Positions 45,352 through 52,737 of a stretch of DNA of 64,000 nt are shown piece after piece (within the stretch, counting starts at the first letter, position 1; each line of letters starts with the position of its first letter). The notes beneath the pieces are model-generated. The model saw nothing but the letters and a program-made list of their open reading frames with translations, ran no database searches and was not told where the DNA came from. Source of the DNA: Variovorax sp037204085 (GTDB taxonomy: Bacteria; Pseudomonadota; Gammaproteobacteria; Burkholderiales; Burkholderiaceae_C); NCBI RefSeq assembly GCF_037204085.1, contig NZ_JBBCBW010000027.1, positions 1-64,000 on the forward strand, read 5' to 3'. The position numbers were made by a program, and so were the translations under genes.

Positions 45352-46181
45352 TGGGTGTCGCCGAACGGGCCTTGCGCCGTGAAAGCGCCGCCTTGGTAGA
45401 TGGCGTTCGGGTCGGTCGGCGCCACGGGAGGCTGGGCCTCGACCTTGTCGCGGAACACTTCGGAGGTGTCCTGCGGCACGAAGCCCAGGTGCGCCGACGC
45501 GCTGTTGTCCCACCAGACATCGCGGTTGGCCGACATGCCGTAGACCACCGTGTGCTTCACTTCCGGCGTGAAGAGCGATTTTTCGATCAGCGTGGTGAGG
45601 TCGCGGTAGCTGAGCCAGGTGCTCATCATCCGGCGGTTGAGTGGCTCGGGGAAAGACGAGCCGATGCGGATGCTCACGGTCTCGATGCCGTAGCGGTCGA
45701 AGTAGAACTGCGCCACGTCTTCGCCGAAGGACTTGGAAAGGCCGTAGTAGCCGTCGGGCCGGCGTGCGGCGCCGGCGTCGATCCGCTCGTTCTGCTTGTA
45801 GAAGCCGATCACGTGGTTCGAGCTCGCGAACACCACGCGCTTCACGCCGTGGCGGCGGGCGGCTTCATAGATATGGAACACGCCCTTGATGTTGGCTTCG
45901 AGAATCTCTTCGAACGGACGCTCGACCGACACGCCGCCAAGGTGCACGATGGCGTCGCAGCCTTCGACCAGCGCATGCACCGCGGCTTTGTCGGAAAGGT
46001 CGCAAGGCACCACTTCTTCATGCGCGCCCTCGGAAGGCGCGACAGCGGCAATGTCGGAAAGGCGCAGGATCTCGGCATAGGGGCGCAGGCGTTCGCGCAA
46101 TACCTTGCCCAGGCCGCCGGCCGCGCCGGTGAGCAGAATCCGGTGGAGCTTGTTGCTTGAAACTTGTGAGGACGTCGACAT
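45348..46181 (-). CDS. udh: Uronate dehydrogenase
   Basis: A 277-residue short-chain dehydrogenase of the epimerase type, closely following the Agrobacterium Udh plan: LTGAAGGLGKVLRERL, DAIVHLGGVSVERPFEEIL, FASSNHVIGFY, the catalytic YYGLSK and RIGSSFPEPLNRRMMSTW. It oxidises D-galacturonate or D-glucuronate with NAD to aldaro-lactones. First gene of the leftward operon (udh to the Bug gene at 35896), whose promoter region is shared with gntR. ATG 46181 is chosen; the frame extends to 46379 without support. Confidence 0.95.
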   Translation of the reverse strand: MSTSSQVSSNKLHRILLTGAAGGLGKVLRERLRPYAEILRLSDIAAVAPSEGAHEEVVPCDLSDKAAVHALVEGCDAIVHLGGVSVERPFEEILEANIKGVFHIYEAARRHGVKRVVFASSNHVIGFYKQNERIDAGAARRPDGYYGLSKSFGEDVAQFYFDRYGIETVSIRIGSSFPEPLNRRMMSTWLSYRDLTTLIEKSLFTPEVKHTVVYGMSANRDVWWDNSASAHLGFVPQDTSEVFRDKVEAQPPVAPTDPNAIYQGGAFTAQGPFGDTQ

Positions 46182-46330
46182 GTTTATTGGCGCGTGAATG
46201 GGTGGGTTCCTGTCGGCCGTGAATCCAGGCGGCCTGATCTGGCGGCAAACTTCATCCGGATATCGAGTCAGTCCAAATAACCGGCCGATGGATAGAGCGG
46301 CACTTACGAAGGATCGGGAGTGATAAGTTA

Positions 46331-46348
46331 TCTGTTGTCGTACAACTA
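46331..46348. promoter_or_regulatory. FadR-type operator A in the udh/gntR promoter region
   Basis: TCTGTTGTCGTACAACTA contains GTTGT-CGT-ACAAC, a perfect dyad that fits the GntR/FadR consensus TNGT-N3-ACNA. Its reverse complement carries the core TAGTTGTACGA (46348-46338), found again at 47225-47235. The two 18-base sites agree at 15 positions. It overlaps the -35 of the gntR promoter. Confidence 0.62.
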
Positions 46349-46363
46349 ATAGGGGATTATTAT
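46335..46363 (+). promoter_or_regulatory. Putative gntR promoter
   Basis: TTGTCG (46335-46340), 17 bases, TATTAT (46358-46363). The expected start of transcription falls within a base or two of the ATG at 46371, so the message may be leaderless, in keeping with the absence of a ribosome site. Confidence 0.45.
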
Positions 46364-46370
46364 CTTGACC

Positions 46371-47186
46371 ATGGTCCAAACGGCTACGGGTAATCCCTCA
46401 ATTTCGGATGCGGCGACGGAAGTCGCCGGCGGCGGCTCCTTCGTGGGGCGTGCGCGCCCGCGCGGTCTTGCTCATGGGCTGGTCGAAGACCTGGGCGAAA
46501 AAATTCGCAATCAGTCGCTGCGCCCGGGCGACAAGCTGCCCACTGAATCGGCCATCATGAAGTCGTTCGGCGTGAGCCGCACCGTGGTGCGCGAAGCGCT
46601 GTCGAAGCTGCAGGCCGCCGGCCTGGTGGAAACGCATCATGGCGTCGGCACCTTCGTGCTGCAGCCGCGCGCGGCGGGCATGTTCCGGCTCGATTCGACC
46701 GATATTGCCAACTCGGTGGATGTGCTGGCGGTGCTCGAGCTTCGCATCAGCCTCGAGACCGAATCCGCAGGGCTGGCTGCCTCGCGGCGTACGGAGGAGC
46801 ACCTGCTCGCCATGCGCCAGGCGCTCGACGATTTCGAGCGCAACGTGGCGGTGGCGGGGGACACGGTGGCGCCGGACTTCCGCTTTCACCTGCAGATTGC
46901 CCAGGCGACGGGCAATCCGTACTTCGCGGACATCATGAGCCACTTGGGCACCACGATCATTCCGCGCACGCGCATCACCGCGATTCGCAACTACGACCGG
47001 CGCGGCGAGTACCTGAGCCGCGTGAACCGCGAGCATGAAGAAATCTATGCAGCAATTGCGCGCCGCGATCCCGAATCGGCCCGCGCGGCCATGCGCATCC
47101 ACCTGACCAACAGCCGAGAGCGGCTGCGCGTGGCGCAGGAAGCGGCACAGCAGACGGCCGCCACCACGCCGCCGACGGCTTCCTGA
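46371..47186 (+). CDS. GntR-family regulator, FadR subfamily
   Basis: A 271-residue regulator. Its winged helix (about 32-100) includes LRPGDKLPTESAIMKSFGVSRTVVREALSKL; the C-terminal FCD domain (about 115-255) has the metal-ligand pattern D...H...H (FRFHLQIAQATGNPYF and REHEEIYAAIARRD). It lies between the two aldarate operons, and FadR-type sites occur in both flanking promoter regions, so it probably represses both and itself until an aldarate, uronate or KDG-like ligand binds. TTG 46365 is an unlikely alternative start. Confidence 0.94.
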   Translation: MVQTATGNPSISDAATEVAGGGSFVGRARPRGLAHGLVEDLGEKIRNQSLRPGDKLPTESAIMKSFGVSRTVVREALSKLQAAGLVETHHGVGTFVLQPRAAGMFRLDSTDIANSVDVLAVLELRISLETESAGLAASRRTEEHLLAMRQALDDFERNVAVAGDTVAPDFRFHLQIAQATGNPYFADIMSHLGTTIIPRTRITAIRNYDRRGEYLSRVNREHEEIYAAIARRDPESARAAMRIHLTNSRERLRVAQEAAQQTAATTPPTAS

Positions 47187-47207
47187 ACGAAATTTCCAGC
47201 AATACGC

Positions 47208-47242
47208 TGGACAATCGTTGTTTGTAGTTGTACGATGACTGA
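47208..47242 (+). promoter_or_regulatory. Promoter and FadR-type operator B of the rightward aldarate operon
   Basis: TGGACA (47208-47213), 17 bases, TACGAT (47231-47236) make a good sigma-70 promoter. The operator-like TAGTTGTACGATGACTGA (47225-47242) covers the -10 box and shares the core TAGTTGTACGA with operator A. A repressor bound here would block RNA polymerase. Confidence 0.58.
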
Positions 47243-47267
47243 CAACACAAACCAGCTGGAGACTTGA

Positions 47268-48245
47268 ATGAGTTTGAAAAGACGCGATCTGATGCTCGGC
47301 GCCCTCGGCGGCGGTGTACTTGCAGCCAGCGGCGCTGCACATGCGGCCGACAACTGGCCATCGAAGCCGGTGCGTATTGTGGTGCCTTACCCGCCGGGCG
47401 GTTCGTCCGACATCATTGCCCGCTCCATCAGCCAGCCGCTGTCGGAAGCACTCGGCCAACCGGTCATCGTCGAGAACAAGCCGGGCGCCAACGGCAACCT
47501 CGGCGCCGACTACGTCGCCAAGTCCAGGCCCGATGGCTACACGCTGCTGCTGTGCGACGTGGGTGCGCTGGCCATCAGCCCATCCGTCTATACAAAGCTG
47601 CCGTTCGATCCTTCGAAGGACCTGCGTGGCGTGACCATGCTGGCCTACTCGCCGCACTTGCTCGTGGTGCACCCGTCGGTGCAGGCCAACAGCCTGAAAG
47701 AGCTGATTGCGCTGTCGAAAAAGTCGGACATCAATTTTGCCGTGACCGCCACGGGCAGCGCGCCGCACCTTGCCGGCGTGGCGCTCGAGCGTGCCAGCGG
47801 CGCGCGCTGGCAGTACGTGCCCTACAAGGGCGGCGTGCAGGCAGTGCAAGACACCGTGGCCGGCCAGACGCAGATCCTGATGAACGGCATGCTCGCCACC
47901 TTGCCGCATGTGCAGAGCGGCAAGCTCAAGGTGCTCGGCGTTTCCAAGTCGACGCGCATGCCGCTCATCGGCGAAGTGCCCACCATCGCGGAGCAGGGCG
48001 TGACCGGTTTCGAGTCCGGCACGTGGCAGGGTGTGCGGGTTGCCAAGGGCACTCCGGACGCCATCGTGCAGCGCCTCAACAAAGAGCTGATCACCGTCAT
48101 CCGCTCGGCCGACATCCGCTCACGCCTTGCAGGGCAGGGCGCAGAGGTCGTGACCATGGCGCCGGCCGAAGAAGAGCAGTTCTTCGGCAAGGAGCGCGTG
48201 CGCTGGGCCAAGGTCGTCGCCGACGCCGGAATCAAGCTGGATTAA
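47268..48245 (+). CDS. Bug-family periplasmic solute receptor
   Basis: A 325-residue receptor with a twin-arginine-like start (KRRDLMLGALGGGVLAASGAAHA). Family motifs VRIVVPYPPGGSSDIIAR and RPDGYTLLLCD are present. It is the first gene of the rightward operon with kdgD, gudD and the aldehyde dehydrogenase, behind a promoter that carries the FadR-type operator. An aldarate ligand is therefore likely, but the membrane partners are elsewhere. Confidence 0.94.
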   Translation: MSLKRRDLMLGALGGGVLAASGAAHAADNWPSKPVRIVVPYPPGGSSDIIARSISQPLSEALGQPVIVENKPGANGNLGADYVAKSRPDGYTLLLCDVGALAISPSVYTKLPFDPSKDLRGVTMLAYSPHLLVVHPSVQANSLKELIALSKKSDINFAVTATGSAPHLAGVALERASGARWQYVPYKGGVQAVQDTVAGQTQILMNGMLATLPHVQSGKLKVLGVSKSTRMPLIGEVPTIAEQGVTGFESGTWQGVRVAKGTPDAIVQRLNKELITVIRSADIRSRLAGQGAEVVTMAPAEEEQFFGKERVRWAKVVADAGIKLD

Positions 48246-48248
48246 GGC

Positions 48249-48363
48249 TCTCCCCCAGTCTGCGCGCACTTCGTGTCGCGCGCGCCAACCCCCTTCCGGG
48301 GGCACTACCAGCGGCCCGGCAAAGCCGGCTCCGCGGTAGTCCCCGAAAAGAACGGATTCTTTT
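48249..48363 (+). repeat. Composite palindromic intergenic element between Bug gene and kdgD
   Basis: Three hairpins in tandem: GCGCGC/GCGCGC around 48262-48283, CCCCC-TTCC-GGGGG at 48289-48302, and a larger stem ACTACC (48304-48309) / GGTAGT (48335-48340) enclosing CCGGC-AAA-GCCGG. Then AAAAGAA-CGGA-TTCTTTT (48346-48363) ends in a T-run. It looks like a comamonad extragenic repeat and could trim or attenuate the message before kdgD. Confidence 0.42.
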
Positions 48364-48387
48364 TTTATTACCCTTATTGGTGTCTCG

Positions 48388-49299
48388 ATGAACCCTCAAG
48401 AACTCAAATCCATCATGGGCTCCGGCCTGCTCTCGTTTCCGTTGACCGACTTCGACGCGAACGGGGACTTCAACAAGAGCAGCTACGAGAAGCGTCTCGA
48501 GTGGCTTGCTCCCTACGGCGCAAGCGCGCTGTTCGCGGCCGGCGGCACGGGTGAGTTCTTCTCGCTGACGGGCGACGAGTACCCCGGCATCATCAAGACC
48601 GCGGTCGACACCTGCCGCGGCGTGGTGCCGATCATTGCTGGCGCCGGCGGCCCGACCCGCTTTGCCATCCAGTGCGCGCAAGAGGCCGAGAAGGCCGGCG
48701 CCCACGGCATTTTGCTGCTGCCGCACTACCTGACCGAAGCCGGCCAGGAAGGCCTGGCCGCGCACGTCGAGGCCGTGTGCAAGAGCGTGAAGTTCGGCGT
48801 GATCGTCTACAACCGCGCCACCAGCCGCCTCAAGCCCGAAACGCTGGCCGGCCTGGCCGAGCGCAACCCGAACCTCGTGGGCTTCAAGGACGGCATTGGC
48901 GACATCGAAGCCATGGTTGCCATCTACCAGAAGATGGGCGATCGCTTTGCCTACCTGGGCGGCCTGCCCACGGCCGAGGTGTATGCAGCGGCCTACAAGG
49001 CCATGGGCACTCCGGTGTATTCGTCGGCCGTCTTCAACTTCATTCCGAAGACCGCCGTGCAGTTCTACGAAGCCGTGCGCGACGACGACATGGCCACCCA
49101 GCATCGCCTGCTGAAGGACTTCTTCATGCCCTACCTCGAGCTGCGCAACCGCACGCCGGGCTACGCGGTGAGCATCGTCAAGGCCGGCGCCAAGATCGTC
49201 GGCCACGACGCAGGCCCGGTGCGCGCGCCGCTCACCGACCTGAAGCCCGCCGAGATGGAGCAACTGAAGGCGCTCATCGACGCGCTCGGCCCGCAGTAA
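48388..49299 (+). CDS. kdgD: 5-dehydro-4-deoxyglucarate dehydratase
   Basis: A 303-residue class I lyase of the DapA/NAL family that dehydrates and decarboxylates 5-keto-4-deoxyglucarate to 2-oxoglutarate semialdehyde. The Schiff-base lysine is in VGFKDGIGD; AGGTGEFFSLT and the catalytic tyrosine in VIVYNRA are present. It is the meeting point of the galactarate (garD) and glucarate (gudD) branches. 142 bp separate it from the Bug gene, filled by a palindromic element. Confidence 0.95.
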   Translation: MNPQELKSIMGSGLLSFPLTDFDANGDFNKSSYEKRLEWLAPYGASALFAAGGTGEFFSLTGDEYPGIIKTAVDTCRGVVPIIAGAGGPTRFAIQCAQEAEKAGAHGILLLPHYLTEAGQEGLAAHVEAVCKSVKFGVIVYNRATSRLKPETLAGLAERNPNLVGFKDGIGDIEAMVAIYQKMGDRFAYLGGLPTAEVYAAAYKAMGTPVYSSAVFNFIPKTAVQFYEAVRDDDMATQHRLLKDFFMPYLELRNRTPGYAVSIVKAGAKIVGHDAGPVRAPLTDLKPAEMEQLKALIDALGPQ

Positions 49300-49347
49300 G
49301 CAGAACAGCCGAAGCGACAACCACAACAACAACGGAGACAACGACAC

Positions 49348-49797
49348 ATGTTCATCAAGAAGCTTTTTCTGGTCGCTGCATCGGCCATGCTGTTCACGGG
49401 CTGCGCGATGATGCCCGCGGGCGGCGGCGCATCGGCGGAGCCGGCGGTGGCCGCAGCCGCCGAGCGTCTGCGCGTGGCCATGATCGACCCGACCCCGGCC
49501 GCCCTTGGCGCGCTGGTGGCCGACGACCTGAGCTACGGCCATTCGGGCGGCAGGGTCGACACCAAGGACAGCTTCATCGGCGACCTGGTCGCCGGTAAGT
49601 CGGACTTCGTCAGCATCACCATCACCGAGCAGACCATCAAGGTGGTCGGCGGCGACACGGCCATCGTGCGCCACACGCTGGCGGCCGATACACTGGATTC
49701 GGGCAAGCCCGGCAAGGTGGCGCTGAAGATCCTCGGCATCTGGAAGAAGCAGGGCAACGACTGGAAGTTGCTGGCCCGGCAAGCCGTGCGCATCTAG
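49348..49797 (+). CDS. Small lipoprotein with NTF2/DUF4440-like fold
   Basis: A 149-residue protein with a lipoprotein signal: hydrophobic LFLVAASAMLF followed by the lipobox FTGC (C19). The mature part resembles the SnoaL/NTF2-like superfamily (LRVAMIDPTPAALGALVADDLSYGHSGG and a WKKQGNDWKLLARQ end). It lies between kdgD and gudD, so cotranscription with aldarate enzymes is likely. No catalytic residue set is recognised; ligand binding in the periplasm is possible. Confidence 0.85.
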   Translation: MFIKKLFLVAASAMLFTGCAMMPAGGGASAEPAVAAAAERLRVAMIDPTPAALGALVADDLSYGHSGGRVDTKDSFIGDLVAGKSDFVSITITEQTIKVVGGDTAIVRHTLAADTLDSGKPGKVALKILGIWKKQGNDWKLLARQAVRI

Positions 49798-49825
49798 CAT
49801 CCACCGTCCACCAGGTTTCGCGCAA

Positions 49826-51181
49826 ATGACAAATCCAGCTTCCATATCTTCCGTTTCCGGCGCGCCTGTGGTCACCGGCATGCGCGTGGTGCCCGTCGCG
49901 GGCCACGACAGCATGCTGATGAACCTGAGCGGTGCGCACGGCCCGTTCTTTACGCGCAACCTGCTGATCCTGACCGACAGCGCCGGCAACACCGGCGTTG
50001 GCGAAGTGCCGGGCGGCGAGAAGATCCGCCAGACGCTCGAAGACGCGCGCGGCCTCATCGTGGGCCAGCCCATCGGCAAGTACAACGCCGTGCTCAACAG
50101 CATGCGCAGCGCCTTCGCCAACCGCGACAGCGAGGGCCGCGGGCAGCAGACCTTCGACTTGCGCGTGACCATTCATGCGGTCACTGCCGTCGAAGCGGCA
50201 CTGCTCGACCTGCTGGGCCAGCACCTCGGAGTGCCGGTGGCCGCACTGCTCGGCGAAGGCCAGCAGCGCGACGCGGTGCAGATGCTCGGCTACCTGTTCT
50301 ACGTGGGCGACCGCAAGAAGACCGACCTGCCGTACGAGAGCGACCCCGGCGCCGACAACGACTGGTTCCGCCTGCGCCACGAAGAAGCAATGACGCCCGA
50401 AGCCATCGTGCGCCTGGCCGAAGCCACGCATGCGCGCTACGGCTTTACCGACTTCAAGCTCAAGGGCGGCGTGCTGCGCGGCGAAGAAGAGGTGGAAGCC
50501 ATTCGCGCGCTGCACGAGCGCTTTCCGCAAGCGCGCGTCACGCTCGACCCCAACGGCGGCTGGCTGCTGCAAGACGCCATTCGCCTCTGCCGCGACTTGC
50601 ACGGCGTCATGGCCTATGCCGAAGACCCGTGCGGTGCCGAAGGCGTGTTTTCCGGCCGCGAGGTCATGGCCGAGTTCCGCCGTGCCACCGGCCTGCCGAC
50701 TGCCACCAACATGGTTGCGACCGACTGGCGCGAGATGGTGCACAGCCTCTCGCTGCAGTCGGTGGACATTCCCTTGGCCGACCCGCACTTCTGGACCCTG
50801 CAGGGCTCCGTGCGCGTCGCGCAGCTGTGCCAGGCCTGGGGCCTGACCTGGGGCTCGCATTCGAACAACCATTTCGATGTGTCGCTTGCCATGTTCACGC
50901 ACGTGGCGGCGGCCGCCCCGGGCAAGGTCACGGCCATCGACACGCACTGGATCTGGCAGGACGGCCAGCACCTGACCAAGGCGCCGCTGCAGATCGAGGG
51001 CGGCTTCGTGAAGGTGCCGACCCGCGGCGGGCTTGGCATCGAGCTCGACATGGACGAGGTCGAGAAGGCGCACCAGCTGTACCTGAAGCACGGGCTGGGT
51101 GCGCGCAACGACGCGCAGGCCATGCAATACCTGATCCCCGGGTGGACTTTCGACAATAAAAAACCATGTCTGGTCCGCTGA
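49826..51181 (+). CDS. gudD: Glucarate dehydratase
   Basis: A 451-residue enolase-superfamily enzyme converting D-glucarate to 5-keto-4-deoxyglucarate. The catalytic KxK base is in FKLKGG, metal ligands lie in TLDPNGGW, YAEDPCG and NMVATDWRE, and the second base is in SHSNNHFDVSL. Length equals that of E. coli GudD. It lies 28 bp after the lipoprotein gene and precedes the aldehyde dehydrogenase that completes the pathway. Confidence 0.96.
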   Translation: MTNPASISSVSGAPVVTGMRVVPVAGHDSMLMNLSGAHGPFFTRNLLILTDSAGNTGVGEVPGGEKIRQTLEDARGLIVGQPIGKYNAVLNSMRSAFANRDSEGRGQQTFDLRVTIHAVTAVEAALLDLLGQHLGVPVAALLGEGQQRDAVQMLGYLFYVGDRKKTDLPYESDPGADNDWFRLRHEEAMTPEAIVRLAEATHARYGFTDFKLKGGVLRGEEEVEAIRALHERFPQARVTLDPNGGWLLQDAIRLCRDLHGVMAYAEDPCGAEGVFSGREVMAEFRRATGLPTATNMVATDWREMVHSLSLQSVDIPLADPHFWTLQGSVRVAQLCQAWGLTWGSHSNNHFDVSLAMFTHVAAAAPGKVTAIDTHWIWQDGQHLTKAPLQIEGGFVKVPTRGGLGIELDMDEVEKAHQLYLKHGLGARNDAQAMQYLIPGWTFDNKKPCLVR

Positions 51182-51209
51182 AGGTTTAGTCTCCCGTTTC
51201 CATTTCCGC

Positions 51210-51240
51210 AGCCGGACACCCAGTGCCCGGCTTCTTTCTT
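51210..51240 (+). terminator. Weak hairpin with T-rich tail after gudD
   Basis: AGCCGG (51210-51215) and CCGGCT (51227-51232) form a 6 bp stem with an 11-base loop followed by TCTTTCTT. It may partly end transcription between gudD and the aldehyde dehydrogenase gene. Confidence 0.3.
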
Positions 51241-51264
51241 TTCATCGAGCAGCAAGGAAAACAC

Positions 51265-52701
51265 ATGCAAAACTTCGACAACCTGATTGGCGGCGAATGG
51301 CGCGCGGGCAGCAGCTACAGCCCCAACGTGAACCCCAGCAACCTGGCCGACGTGCTGGGCCAGTACACCCAGGGCGATGCGTCGCACGTGGAAGCCGCCG
51401 TGGCCGCCGCCACCGCCGCATTCCCCGCCTGGGCCACCGGCAGCGTGCAGGCACGCTCCGACGCGCTGGACAAGATTGGCACCGAAATCCTCGCGCGCAA
51501 GGAAGAGCTCGGCACGCTGCTCGCCCGTGAAGAAGGCAAGACCAAGGCCGAAGGCATCGGCGAAGCCACCCGTGCCGGCCAGATCTTCAAGTTCTTCGCC
51601 GGCGAATGCCTGCGGCTCTCGGGCGAGGTGCTGCCCTCGGTGCGCCCCAACATTGGCGTCGAAATCACCCGCGAGCCCGTGGGCGTCGTCGGCCTCATCA
51701 CCCCCTGGAACTTCCCCATCGCCATTCCGGCCTGGAAGATCGCCCCGGCCCTGGCCTTCGGCAACTGTGTGGTGCTGAAGCCCGCCGACCTGGTGCCCGG
51801 CAGCGCCTGGGCCCTGTCCGAAATCATCCACCGCTCGGGCATTCCCGCGGGCGTGTTCAACCTGGTGATGGGCCGCGGCAGCGTCATCGGCAACGCGCTG
51901 GTCAACCACCCCGGCATCCATGCCATCAGCTTCACCGGCTCGGTGGGCGTGGGCCGCAACATCGCCATCCAGTGCGTGACCAACCACAAGAAGGTGCAGC
52001 TGGAGATGGGCGGCAAGAACCCGCAAGTCATCCTGGACGACGCCGACCTGACCCAGGCCGTGGAGCTGAGCGTGCAAAGCGCCTTCTATTCCACCGGCCA
52101 GCGTTGCACGGCTTCCAGCCGCCTGATCGTCACCGAAGGCATCTACCCCAAGTTCATCGAGGCGATGAAGGCCCGCATGGCCAAGATCAAGGTGGGCGAT
52201 GCGCTGGCACAGGGCACCGACATCGGCCCCGTCTCGTCCAAGTCGCAGCTCGACCAGGACATGGAATACGTGGCCATCGGCAAGGGCGAAGGCGCCACGC
52301 TGGCCGCGGGCGGCGAGCTCCTCAAGCTGGAGACCGACGGCTACTACATGTCCCCCACGCTGTTCAGCGAAACGGCGGCCGCCATGCGCATCAACAAGGA
52401 AGAAATCTTCGGCCCGGTGGCGAGCGTGATTCGCGTGAAGAACTACGAAGAAGCGCTGGCCACGGCCAACGACACGGAGTTCGGCCTCTCTGCAGGCATT
52501 GCAACCACGAGCCTGAAGTACGCCACGCACTTCAAGCGCCACAGCCAGGCCGGCATGGTGATGGTGAACCTGCCGACGGCGGGCGTGGACTACCACGTGC
52601 CGTTCGGCGGCCGCAAGGGTTCGAGCTACGGCCCGCGCGAGCAGGGCAAGTACGCGCAGGAGTTCTTCACCACGGTGAAGACGGCCTACACGCTGGCTTG
52701 A
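51265..52701 (+). CDS. Aldehyde dehydrogenase, probable 2-oxoglutarate semialdehyde dehydrogenase
   Basis: A 478-residue NAD(P)-dependent aldehyde dehydrogenase. The cofactor and catalytic motifs are present: ITPWNFPIAIPAWK, FTGSVGVGR, the glutamate in QLEMGGKNPQ and the nucleophile in GQRCTASS. AAGGAAA precedes ATG 51265. Following kdgD and gudD it is expected to oxidise 2-oxoglutarate semialdehyde to 2-oxoglutarate, delivering the sugar acid carbon to the TCA cycle. Confidence 0.94.
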   Translation: MQNFDNLIGGEWRAGSSYSPNVNPSNLADVLGQYTQGDASHVEAAVAAATAAFPAWATGSVQARSDALDKIGTEILARKEELGTLLAREEGKTKAEGIGEATRAGQIFKFFAGECLRLSGEVLPSVRPNIGVEITREPVGVVGLITPWNFPIAIPAWKIAPALAFGNCVVLKPADLVPGSAWALSEIIHRSGIPAGVFNLVMGRGSVIGNALVNHPGIHAISFTGSVGVGRNIAIQCVTNHKKVQLEMGGKNPQVILDDADLTQAVELSVQSAFYSTGQRCTASSRLIVTEGIYPKFIEAMKARMAKIKVGDALAQGTDIGPVSSKSQLDQDMEYVAIGKGEGATLAAGGELLKLETDGYYMSPTLFSETAAAMRINKEEIFGPVASVIRVKNYEEALATANDTEFGLSAGIATTSLKYATHFKRHSQAGMVMVNLPTAGVDYHVPFGGRKGSSYGPREQGKYAQEFFTTVKTAYTLA

Positions 52702-52710
52702 TGTTCCCCC

Positions 52711-52737
52711 GGCCACCCGCCTTCAGAGCGGGTGGCC
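52711..52737. terminator. Shared hairpin between convergent aldehyde dehydrogenase and MFS genes
   Basis: GGCCACCCGC (52711-52720) and GCGGGTGGCC (52728-52737) form a perfect 10 bp stem with a 7-base loop. The MFS stop codon lies partly in the loop. It may end both transcripts, although no U-tract is seen. Confidence 0.5.
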
